NCBI GenBank assembly: GCA_039188505.1
Contig: JBCCZC010000408.1
Location: 1 to 5,238 of the forward strand
Direction: 5' to 3'
Origin: JBCCZC01 sp039188505
GTDB taxonomy: Bacteria > Pseudomonadota > Gammaproteobacteria > Xanthomonadales > SZUA-38
Length of the DNA: 5,238 nt
Under the pieces are notes generated by a model. That model searched no databases. It had not been told where the DNA came from and saw nothing but the letters and a program-made list of their open reading frames with translations. The position numbers and the translations under genes are program-made. Below are positions 1 through 5,238 of the stretch, piece by piece (positions within the stretch are counted from its first letter, which is position 1; every line of letters starts with the position of its first letter).

Positions 1-314
1 CCGGTAGCTTCATCCCGAGCGTCAACGCGATCCAGTCCGCGGCCACGAGGACCGGCGACATGCGCCTGCATCATCTCGAGGATATCGGGGTGAGCTACGC
101 ACTGACGCTGCGCGAGTGGCGCCGGCGCTTCGTGAATCGCCTCGAGGACGTGAAGCGGCTGGATTACCCGGAGAGCTTCATCCGCATGTGGATCTTTTAT
201 CTCTGCTACTGCGAGGGCGGATTCCTCGAGCGCTCCATCGGCGACGCCCAGCTGGTCTTTGCCAAGCCGCGCAGCCAGCACGCTGAGATCCTTCCCGACC
301 TCTCGACGCTCTGA
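1..314 (+). CDS. cfa: Cyclopropane-fatty-acyl-phospholipid synthase, C-terminal part (5' end outside window)
   Basis: The reading frame is open from base 3 to the TGA at 312-314, with no local start or ribosome site, so this is the last ~103 residues of a gene that begins upstream. The enzyme family transfers a methylene group from S-adenosylmethionine to the cis double bond of phospholipid acyl chains at the inner membrane. Visible family landmarks are SFIPSV, the HLEDIG block, a tyrosine in SYALTLREW, FIRMWIFYL, YCEGGF and RSIGDAQLVFAKP near the end. By recalled alignment with the E. coli enzyme, that tyrosine lies where a bicarbonate-site tyrosine sits, and the YC cysteine matches a reactive but non-essential one. 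The SAM-binding core lies outside the window, so full activity cannot be judged. The end is normal, with no frameshift. The next gene starts 19 bases later on the same strand, so the two probably share a transcript. A related fatty-acid methyltransferase is the main alternative. Confidence 0.88.
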   Translation, partial: GSFIPSVNAIQSAATRTGDMRLHHLEDIGVSYALTLREWRRRFVNRLEDVKRLDYPESFIRMWIFYLCYCEGGFLERSIGDAQLVFAKPRSQHAEILPDLSTL

Positions 315-320
315 GCCACC

Positions 321-324
321 GGAG
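321..324 (+). promoter_or_regulatory. Ribosome binding site fixing the start of the second methyltransferase gene
   Basis: GGAG lies nine bases before the ATG at 334, in the short gap after the preceding stop codon. This spacing supports ATG 334 as the start. The in-frame ATG at 259 would add 25 residues of arginine-, serine- and proline-rich sequence unlike the family and would overlap the upstream gene by 56 bases. Confidence 0.6.
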
Positions 325-333
325 ACCGACACC

Positions 334-1362
334 ATGAGCCTGATCGACCTCGCAGAGCACGGACGCCTGCCTGACCCGCTGATCCGCCTCGGCATTCGCC
401 GGCTGTGCCGCCAACGGCTCGTGGACGATTTCGCGGACGACCCGGTCACCCAGCACGAGCGCCTGATGGCGCGGGTGCAGGAGCTGCGGGAGAGCCCGAT
501 AGCCATCCATACGGACGCGGCCAACGAACAGCACTACGAGGTCCCGGCCGATTTCTTCCGCTTCTCCCTCGGCAAGCATCTCAAGTACTCGAGCTGCTAC
601 TGGCAGCCCGGCGTCACCGACCTCGACGTCGCGGAAGCCGACATGCTCGCGCTGTCCAGCGAGCGCGCCGAGCTCGAGGACGGCCAGCGCGTGCTGGAGC
701 TCGGCTGCGGCTGGGGCTCGCTCACCCTCTGGATGGCAGCGCACTACCCGAACAGCCAGATCACGGCCGTCTCGAACAGCAACTCGCAGCGGGAATTCAT
801 CGAAGCGCGGGCGGCCAAACGGGGCCTGGAGAATCTGCGTGTGGTCACCTGCGACGTCAACGAGCTGAAGCTCGAGGACCGGTTTGATCGCGTCGTCTCG
901 GTCGAGATGTTCGAGCACATGCGCAACTACCGGCGACTGCTCGGCAACATCGCCTCCTGGCTCAAGCCCGGCGGCAAGCTGTTCGTCCATATCTTCTGCC
1001 ACCGGGAACTGCTCTACCCCTTCGAAACCGAGGGCGAAAACAACTGGATGGGACGCTACTTCTTCACCGGCGGCCTGATGCCTTCGGCGGACACCCTGCT
1101 CTACTTCCAGGAAGATCTGCGCATCGAGGAGCAATGGCGCATGTCCGGCGTACACTACGAGAAGACCGCCAACGCGTGGCTCGCGCTCACCGATCAGAAC
1201 CGCGATCGCATCCTGCCGGTCATGGCGGAGACCTACGGCGAGGACCAGGCCGAGGTCTGGCTCCAGCGGTGGCGCATGTTCTACATGGCGTGCGCCGAAC
1301 TGTTTGGCTTCGACGGCGGCCGCGAGTGGCTCGTCGCCCACTACCGCTTCGTGCGGCCTTAA
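334..1362 (+). CDS. SAM-dependent methyltransferase, cyclopropane synthase / coclaurine N-methyltransferase-like
   Basis: A complete 342-residue class I SAM-dependent methyltransferase of the cyclopropane synthase superfamily (COG2230-like). The N-terminal ~60 residues are helical. The family block HYEVPADFF begins at residue 67 and is followed by LGKHLKYSSCYW (79-90). The SAM-binding glycine motif LELGCGWGSL is at 121-130, and TAVSNSNSQ at 144-152 follows it. EMFEHMRNY at 191-199 carries the Glu and His that act at the active site in plant coclaurine N-methyltransferases (recalled family knowledge). LKPGGKLFVHIF is at 210-221, and the conserved tail FGFDGGREWLVAHY at 324-337. This places it closer to the bacterial relatives of plant N-methyltransferases than to classical Cfa. 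The true substrate is unknown: a methyl or methylene acceptor on a lipid is likely because the preceding gene is a cyclopropane synthase, while an amine acceptor is possible by homology. The start is set by GGAG at 321-324. The gene ends at TAA, with no lesion. Confidence 0.9.
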   Translation: MSLIDLAEHGRLPDPLIRLGIRRLCRQRLVDDFADDPVTQHERLMARVQELRESPIAIHTDAANEQHYEVPADFFRFSLGKHLKYSSCYWQPGVTDLDVAEADMLALSSERAELEDGQRVLELGCGWGSLTLWMAAHYPNSQITAVSNSNSQREFIEARAAKRGLENLRVVTCDVNELKLEDRFDRVVSVEMFEHMRNYRRLLGNIASWLKPGGKLFVHIFCHRELLYPFETEGENNWMGRYFFTGGLMPSADTLLYFQEDLRIEEQWRMSGVHYEKTANAWLALTDQNRDRILPVMAETYGEDQAEVWLQRWRMFYMACAELFGFDGGREWLVAHYRFVRP

Positions 1363-1384
1363 GGGCCCACACCGCTCCCGTCGT

Positions 1385-1400
1385 GGCCGCTGCTGCGGCC
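1385..1400 (+). terminator. GC-rich hairpin after the methyltransferase gene (weak terminator candidate)
   Basis: GGCCGC and GCGGCC pair perfectly around a four-base TGCT loop, 22 bases after the plus-strand stop codon. The bases that follow are GAAAAC, not a T-run, so it is not a canonical intrinsic terminator. It may instead stall polymerase or protect the 3' end of the message. Confidence 0.3.
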
Positions 1401-1401
1401 G

Positions 1402-1423
1402 AAAACGCGCCAATCACGGCGCG
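1402..1423 (-). terminator. Probable intrinsic terminator of the leftward operon
   Basis: Read on the minus strand, CGCGCC, a six-base loop GTGATT and GGCGCG form a perfect 6-bp stem, extendable by a G-T wobble. TTTT then C follow directly (plus-strand AAAA at 1402-1405). It lies about 95 bases past the barrel gene stop codon. The stem is GC-only and the T-run short, so termination may be partial. On the plus strand no T-run follows. Confidence 0.5.
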
Positions 1424-1516
1424 CGAACTGACGTCTGGTTTTTCCCGACAAGCCACCAGCGACGCCGAGGCGCGGGTTCTCAGCCACAACCCTTCGGGCC
1501 ATGGCCAATCGCTGGC

Positions 1517-2746
1517 CTAGTCAGCGATCAGATACTGAAGCCAGACGATCTCGCGATCGTTGCCGAACGTATCGGCGTCGTAGTTCGCGTACTTCAGCAG
1601 CAGTGACCCCCAGCGACCGAGGGAGGTCGTCACCACCAGGTCGAGCTCGGTCCCGAGGTCCGCGCTGCCCAGATCGGCCTCGAAATCGTGGTAGATCACC
1701 TGCGCGGTGAACCGCGGATGCTTGTACTGGACCCGAGCATAGCCGTCGACAACGCCAAAGCCAGGCGTGTTGAGGAACAAATCGGCGAAGCCCTGGAACT
1801 TGTGCAGTGTCGCGAGCGGGGTGATGAACCCGTGCTGGCCCGTATCGCTCTCATCGCCCTCGAGCACTGCCAGACCGAGGGTCCCGGACCATGCCGACGC
1901 GCTCGCGTCGATCTCGGCCAGGTAGTAGTTGGCGTCGTAGTCGTTCGGATTGTTCTCGTAGTCACTCTGGCTCGCGAACTCGACCTGGTAGCCCAGCGCC
2001 GCCGCCTCGCGTTCCCATAGGGTACCCCCCAGGCGCACACCAAACGTCCGGTTCGACAGCGTCGCGGCGTTGTCGAATTCCAGCCAATAGCCGTAGGCGC
2101 TGAGCTGCCCGAAGGGCAACTTGGCGCTCAGGTGCAGCAGGTGCGAATCGCTGTCGAGCGATCGCGGCGGCGTCCCGCTGTCAGGCCCGAAGATCCGCCT
2201 CACGGAATCGACGTAGCCGTAGCTCACGGTGGTGGTTTCCGTCGCCGCGAAATCCCAGTACAGGCTGTCGTAAGTCTGCTCGTTCTGGCGCCACGCCACG
2301 GAGCCGATGAACCGCTGGTCGTCGAGGTTGATCGCGCGCCGGCCCGCCGTGATGCGGTTGCGGCTGGCATCGGTCCCGTACGCCAGGTAGGCCTCGTTGA
2401 GGTTGATGCCGTCCGGGTCGGCGACCGTCGGAAATTCGGTTTTGCCGTTGCGCGTGTCGTTGAAGTCGTCCAGGCCGATATGCGCGACCCCTTCGACCTG
2501 CACGCGAAAGGAAAACCCACCCCGCACCGGGCTGAGGTAGCCGAGGCGGGCGCGGAGCGTCGATGCCTCCGCGTCTTCGATGAATCCGTCATCATCGACG
2601 AACTCGAGGCGATAACGCAGCGACCAGTCCCACTGCCCCTGGCTGCCGCCTTCCGCGCCGGCCACGTTTGCCAGCCCGGCCAGCAGCGCGGCGATCACCA
2701 GTCGCGACAGGCCGCTATTGAAGACCAACAATGACTGCTGATTCAT
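1517..2746 (-). CDS. Outer-membrane beta-barrel protein, alginate-export/porin-like
   Basis: A 409-residue exported protein. Residues 1-31 form a signal peptide: a polar N-terminus with Arg15, a hydrophobic stretch VIAALLAGLANV, then VAGA before the likely cleavage site near residue 31. The mature part alternates hydrophobic and polar residues in strands ending in aromatics, such as WSLRYRLEFV (41-50), and has acidic loops (DYENNPNDYD, 262-271), as in a transmembrane beta-barrel. Blocks typical of the alginate-export-like family (PF13372, recognised by eye) are LDDFNDTRNGKT (92-103), GRRAINLDDQRFIGS (135-149), WRQNEQTYDS (152-161) and HKFQGFADLFLNTPG (315-329). The family is named after AlgE, but many members are uncharacterised porins. 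No alginate genes are nearby, so a general channel for small solutes or anions is the safer reading. The ATG lacks a clear ribosome site and lies within the preceding CheX gene (32-base overlap). Translation may be coupled, or a TTG (codon 6 or 7) or GTG (codon 16) start used instead. The last residue is Asp, not the usual terminal Phe. Confidence 0.82.
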   Translation of the reverse strand: MNQQSLLVFNSGLSRLVIAALLAGLANVAGAEGGSQGQWDWSLRYRLEFVDDDGFIEDAEASTLRARLGYLSPVRGGFSFRVQVEGVAHIGLDDFNDTRNGKTEFPTVADPDGINLNEAYLAYGTDASRNRITAGRRAINLDDQRFIGSVAWRQNEQTYDSLYWDFAATETTTVSYGYVDSVRRIFGPDSGTPPRSLDSDSHLLHLSAKLPFGQLSAYGYWLEFDNAATLSNRTFGVRLGGTLWEREAAALGYQVEFASQSDYENNPNDYDANYYLAEIDASASAWSGTLGLAVLEGDESDTGQHGFITPLATLHKFQGFADLFLNTPGFGVVDGYARVQYKHPRFTAQVIYHDFEADLGSADLGTELDLVVTTSLGRWGSLLLKYANYDADTFGNDREIVWLQYLIAD

Positions 2747-3161
2747 GGTTCTGCCAGTTTACGGGAATGACGAAACAGCGACATTTCTCGGGGATCCGGA
2801 TGCGATCGGGCTGCCCCTCGATGACGACCGGCACGGAGATCATGAACTCCGGGCCGAAGTACTGACGCGCGTTGCCGGCGATGGTGTTCGCGATTTCGCC
2901 GACGAGGTCGCACTTCAGCTCTGCGGACGTGTCGGGCTCCTCCAGGCGCAGCAGCAGGTGCGACAGCAGCTTGGGCGGCGTCGTGAAGTAAACGCACCCC
3001 TTCTTGCGACCCGAGATGCCAATGATGCCCGTGTATTCGTAGGCGAAGGTGTCCTCGCTCTCCTTGAGATAGGGCGTCTGCACCTTGCCGGGAATGCCAG
3101 TGGTCTGGCCGAAGTAATGGCTCACGGCGTCGATGAAGACGCGGAGATCGTTCTCGTTCAT
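2715..3161 (-). CDS. cheX: CheX-type phosphatase for a CheY-like response regulator
   Basis: A 148-residue cytoplasmic protein of the CheX family, the usual length. CheX dephosphorylates the aspartate of CheY-like proteins using a Glu and an Asn spaced three apart on one helix. Here the helix reads DLVGEIANTIAGNAR (85-99), giving the E-x-x-N pair as Glu89 and Asn92. Before it lies a beta-rich region with YTGIIGISGRKKGCVYFTT (43-61), where family members typically have G-x-I-G-I-S-G followed by a strand. After it come VPVVIEG (110-116) and a C-terminal CRCFVIPV strand. The start overlaps the response regulator stop as ATGA, and AAAGG sits nine bases upstream. The obvious substrate is the phosphorylated regulator encoded just before it. 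Its role as a phosphatase is inferred from the intact motif. The 3' end overlaps the barrel gene start by 32 bases. Confidence 0.86.
   Translation of the reverse strand: MNENDLRVFIDAVSHYFGQTTGIPGKVQTPYLKESEDTFAYEYTGIIGISGRKKGCVYFTTPPKLLSHLLLRLEEPDTSAELKCDLVGEIANTIAGNARQYFGPEFMISVPVVIEGQPDRIRIPEKCRCFVIPVNWQNHESAVIVGLQ
3158..3161 (-). other. ATGA start/stop overlap coupling regulator and CheX
   Basis: On the minus strand ATGA contains both the ATG of the CheX gene and the TGA of the response regulator. This is the usual signature of translational coupling and supports fixed production of the regulator and its phosphatase. Confidence 0.85.
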
Positions 3162-3526
3162 AAGGCGCTACCTTTGATGAGGAGTCCCAGCGCGTCTGTC
3201 AGCTCTTCCTCGGTGAAGGGCTTGCACAGGAAGCCGTGTGCGCCCTTCTTGATCGCTTCGATCGCGGTGGCCTTGTCGGCCAGCGCCGAGACGACGAGGA
3301 TCAGCAACCCCGGATTGATGGCGAGGATCCGCTCGATGGATTCGATGCCGTCGACTTCCGGCATCGTCAGGTCCATGGTCACGAGCTGTGGATCGACCGT
3401 GGACACCAGCTGGATGGCCTCCTTGCCGTTGCCGGCGGTGCCGACAACCTCGAGGTTGTAGTCCCGCACCGCCCGCTGGATCCGGTTGCGGATGATGCGC
3501 GAGTCATCGACGATCAGCAGCCGCAC
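3158..3526 (-). CDS. Single-domain CheY-like response regulator (GTG start)
   Basis: A 122-residue stand-alone receiver domain with no DNA-binding or enzymatic output domain. All signature residues are present: the acidic pair Asp7-Asp8 in LLIVDDS, the phospho-acceptor Asp52 in TMDLTMPEVDG, the switch Ser80 in LVVSAL, and Lys102 in LCKPF. It should take a phosphoryl group from the Hpt histidine of the kinase encoded one base upstream and lose it through the CheX protein encoded next. Like CheY, it probably acts by binding a partner protein (flagellar switch, pilus motor or an enzyme), which is not identifiable here. Start choice: the GTG at 3524-3526 directly precedes RLLIVDDS, where receiver domains begin, and a run of six G (3532-3537) five bases upstream may serve as the ribosome site. 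Calling it cheY would overstate what is known. Confidence 0.93.
   Translation of the reverse strand: MRLLIVDDSRIIRNRIQRAVRDYNLEVVGTAGNGKEAIQLVSTVDPQLVTMDLTMPEVDGIESIERILAINPGLLILVVSALADKATAIEAIKKGAHGFLCKPFTEEELTDALGLLIKGSAL
3170..3175 (-). promoter_or_regulatory. Ribosome binding site of the CheX gene
   Basis: AAAGGT on the minus strand ends about eight to nine bases before the CheX ATG, inside the last codons of the response regulator. It supports the start at 3161. Confidence 0.45.
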
Positions 3527-3527
3527 G

Positions 3528-5238
3528 TCAGCCCCCCAGCGTCGCGAGGTCGGGGGTGATCGTCCGGGCGTTGGGGAGGCTCAGGCGGAACTCGCAGTAG
3601 CGGCCCGGGACGTTTCGAATGCCGATGCGTGCGCCCAGGGACTTCAGCCTGGCCGCCACGACGTCCATCCCCACCCCTCGGCCCGCATGGACGTCGACCT
3701 GTTCGGCCGTCGAGAAGCCGGGCCTGAAGATGAGCGCCAGGGCCTGCTGGGCATTCATGGCTGCGGCGTTGGCGGCCGAGACGAGACCGAGTTCGACGGC
3801 CTTCGCCTTGAGCCGCTCTGCGTCGAGACCGCGGCCGTCGTCCCGGAAGACCACGCGGACATCGTCGCCCTCGGGCTCGAAGCTGGCCCAGACGAAGCCT
3901 GCCGAGGGTTTGCCGGCGCCCCTGCGCTGAGCTGGCGCCTCGATGCCGTGCACGATCGCATTCCGGAGCAGCTGGACGACAACGTCCTTGACGTCCACTC
4001 GGACAGCGTCCGCAAGGCACTCGTCTCCCTCGCTGTAGAAAATCACGCGCTTGCCGTGCTCCTGGGCCATCCGGTTCGACAGTTCCTGGAGGGAACGGCC
4101 GAAGTCGCTGGGCGCCGTGGGCATGGTCATCCCGAGCAGGCGGTCCTCGATGTCGGACTCGACCGCCTCGATGGACGCAGACCGCCCGTCGTCCCTCGAG
4201 GACACGACCACCTGGAGGTCCGCGAGGCGCGCGATGAGCATGCGCAGATTCGCGATCTGGGTGAGAAACTCATCGAGCCGGATCGTCAGGGGCAGGAAAT
4301 CGCCGCCCTCCAGGGTGCTTCGCTCGCGCAGCCGATCGAGTTCCTCTTCGAACGCGTGCGCCCGTTCCACGAAGATGCCGAGATCAAGCGCCGACGCGTC
4401 CCCCTTGACCGCATGGATCTCGCGGAAGATGCGGTCGACCTTCGCGCGGTTCTGGTGGTGCCCGAGCGAACGCTCTCGCAGGGTCTCGTTGATCGAGTTC
4501 AGGGCCCCCTCGGCGCCGTCGAGGTAGTCCGACAGCTGCTGGGGCTCGACGTGGAGTACGCGGACGAGCAGATCGAACTGCTGCTGCGCCTGCTCGTTGG
4601 ACTCACGCAGCTCGTTGGCCAACCGGACCTGACGGGTGATGTCGTCGACCTGCACCAGGAGCTGCGCCACCTTGCCGTCGACCGCCACCCGTTTGAAGCC
4701 GAAGGCGAGGTATTTCACGCGCTGCTCGCCGTCCGCCTGGTCGAGGAAGACCTCGACCTCGTCCAGCGGGTTCAGGTCGGCGATCAACGCTTCGTTGACC
4801 CGGTCGCCGAAGAGCAGATCCAGATAATCCTGCGCGGTCTTCAGGGTCTTTTCGGGCACGATGCTCCGGAGGATGTCGAGGAAACTCCGGTCGGCCAGGC
4901 GGTCCGTTGCGAAGATCGTGCCCAGCGACGCGGAGTGCTGGCTACCGATGGTCATCTCCTCGTCGAGGAGAAAGAGGCCGTCGTTGACCGTTTCGAGAAT
5001 CCGATCCGTTTCGACCTTCGCGTCTGCCAGGGCCGTTTCCTGCCGGCGAAGCGTGCCGAGCTGGCGGACGAAGTAGGTCACGATCAGACCGAAGAGCACC
5101 AGCGCAACAAGGATGCCCCCGATCTGGATCTGGCGAAGGAGATCTGACCGGGCAACCGAATCCCGTTCGAGCGCGACCGTGAGGTCGTTCATCAGGCGCA
5201 GCATATCGAGGTTCCTGCCCCGGGCTGTCTCGAGCGCC
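3528..5238 (-). CDS. Membrane-bound CheA-like hybrid-less histidine kinase (PAS-like, Hpt, HATPase), 5' end outside window
   Basis: The frame stays open to the window edge, so the N-terminus is missing; numbering here is from the Met at 5204. One membrane helix is at about 29-46 (GGILVALVLFGLIVTYFV), preceded by helical sequence that is probably the end of a periplasmic sensor region. A short linker without an evident HAMP domain leads to a PAS-like domain (about 65-192, starting ILETVNDGLFLLD and ending VDDITRQ). An Hpt domain follows, with the phosphorylatable His264 in IHAVKGDAS. A helical stretch (about 305-390) precedes a CheA-type ATPase domain: N box LLRNAIVHGIE (412-422, Asn415), G1 box DDGRGL (455-460), F-box region FRPGFST (493-499), G2 box GRGVGMDVV (508-516). 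The protein ends about 18 residues after the last ATPase strand (YCEFRLSLP), so the CheW-like regulatory domain of true CheA is absent. It should autophosphorylate His264 and pass the phosphate to the adjacent CheY-like protein. The sensed signal is unknown. Confidence 0.9.
   Translation of the reverse strand, partial: ALETARGRNLDMLRLMNDLTVALERDSVARSDLLRQIQIGGILVALVLFGLIVTYFVRQLGTLRRQETALADAKVETDRILETVNDGLFLLDEEMTIGSQHSASLGTIFATDRLADRSFLDILRSIVPEKTLKTAQDYLDLLFGDRVNEALIADLNPLDEVEVFLDQADGEQRVKYLAFGFKRVAVDGKVAQLLVQVDDITRQVRLANELRESNEQAQQQFDLLVRVLHVEPQQLSDYLDGAEGALNSINETLRERSLGHHQNRAKVDRIFREIHAVKGDASALDLGIFVERAHAFEEELDRLRERSTLEGGDFLPLTIRLDEFLTQIANLRMLIARLADLQVVVSSRDDGRSASIEAVESDIEDRLLGMTMPTAPSDFGRSLQELSNRMAQEHGKRVIFYSEGDECLADAVRVDVKDVVVQLLRNAIVHGIEAPAQRRGAGKPSAGFVWASFEPEGDDVRVVFRDDGRGLDAERLKAKAVELGLVSAANAAAMNAQQALALIFRPGFSTAEQVDVHAGRGVGMDVVAARLKSLGARIGIRNVPGRYCEFRLSLPNARTITPDLATLGG

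Larger units (their letters stand above)
1363..1516. other. Convergent intergenic region, no gene seen
   Basis: This 154-base gap separates the rightward methyltransferase operon from the leftward signalling and barrel operon. I see no credible gene in it: open frames crossing it are shadows without a ribosome site. It contains several short inverted repeats (1385-1400, 1402-1423, and a 5-bp stem at 1503-1517 reaching into the barrel gene stop codon). A T-run at 1439-1443 has no adjacent strong stem. Its likely job is transcription termination from both sides. Confidence 0.7.

Noticed and set aside
259..333. Upstream in-frame ATG that would lengthen the second methyltransferase by 25 residues
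   Set aside because: The extension lies mostly inside the preceding gene and does not look like the family. GGAG before ATG 334 gives a better start.
178..1413. A 411-residue open frame on the minus strand opposite the methyltransferase gene
   Set aside because: It is an antisense shadow of a clear SAM methyltransferase, with low-complexity Arg/Ala/Val/Glu composition and no motif.
1435..1459. Inverted repeat CTGGT / ACCAG with a 15-base loop around the T-run
   Set aside because: A five-base stem with a large loop and the T-run inside the loop is not a terminator shape.
2132..2734. A 200-residue plus-strand open frame opposite the barrel gene
   Set aside because: It is a GC-driven shadow, covered by a well-supported signal-peptide barrel protein on the other strand.
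2747..2800. Possible promoter for the barrel gene (TAAACT with a poor -35 ATGTCG on the minus strand)
   Set aside because: Only a weak -10 resemblance and a poor -35 match; chance matches of this quality are common.
3486..5147. A 553-residue open frame on the plus strand opposite the kinase gene
   Set aside because: It mirrors the kinase codons on the other strand, is rich in Arg, Asp, Glu and Val as GC-rich antisense frames are, has no recognisable domain and no ribosome site. The opposite strand has an unambiguous kinase.
1..5238. CRISPR arrays, tRNA or rRNA genes, insertion sequences, phage or defence genes
   Set aside because: I found no spaced direct repeats, no tRNA-like cloverleaf segments, no transposase motifs and no terminal repeats; nearly all bases belong to the six housekeeping, signalling or envelope genes.

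Overview
The window is 5.2 kb of GC-rich bacterial DNA, almost fully coding, with two transcription units that converge on a 154-base gap (1363-1516). The protein families suggest a Gram-negative proteobacterium, probably gammaproteobacterial. An exported beta-barrel points to an outer membrane, and tandem cyclopropane-synthase-family genes and a CheX-linked signalling operon also fit. The organism cannot be named from this sequence alone.

Left part, plus strand (1-1362): the 3' end of a cyclopropane-fatty-acyl-phospholipid synthase gene. It is followed 19 bases later by a complete 342-residue SAM-dependent methyltransferase of the same superfamily, in the subgroup resembling plant coclaurine N-methyltransferase. 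The two are probably one operon for lipid or fatty-acid modification.

Middle (1363-1516): no gene. It holds short GC-rich hairpins. One is followed by TTTT on the minus strand and is a reasonable terminator for the leftward operon.

Right part, minus strand (5238 down to 1517): four tightly packed genes. First is a membrane-anchored, CheA-like histidine kinase running in from beyond the window (PAS-like sensor, Hpt domain, CheA-type ATPase domain, no CheW-like domain). One base after it comes a single-domain CheY-like response regulator with a GTG start. A CheX-type phosphatase follows, overlapping the regulator by ATGA. Last is an outer-membrane beta-barrel protein of the alginate-export/porin-like type, whose start overlaps the CheX gene by 32 bases. 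The first three form a compact phosphorelay: the kinase Hpt histidine should phosphorylate the regulator aspartate, and CheX should remove that phosphate. No CheW, receptor, CheR or CheB is visible, and the output is unknown. The barrel gene at the end may be co-expressed with this system.
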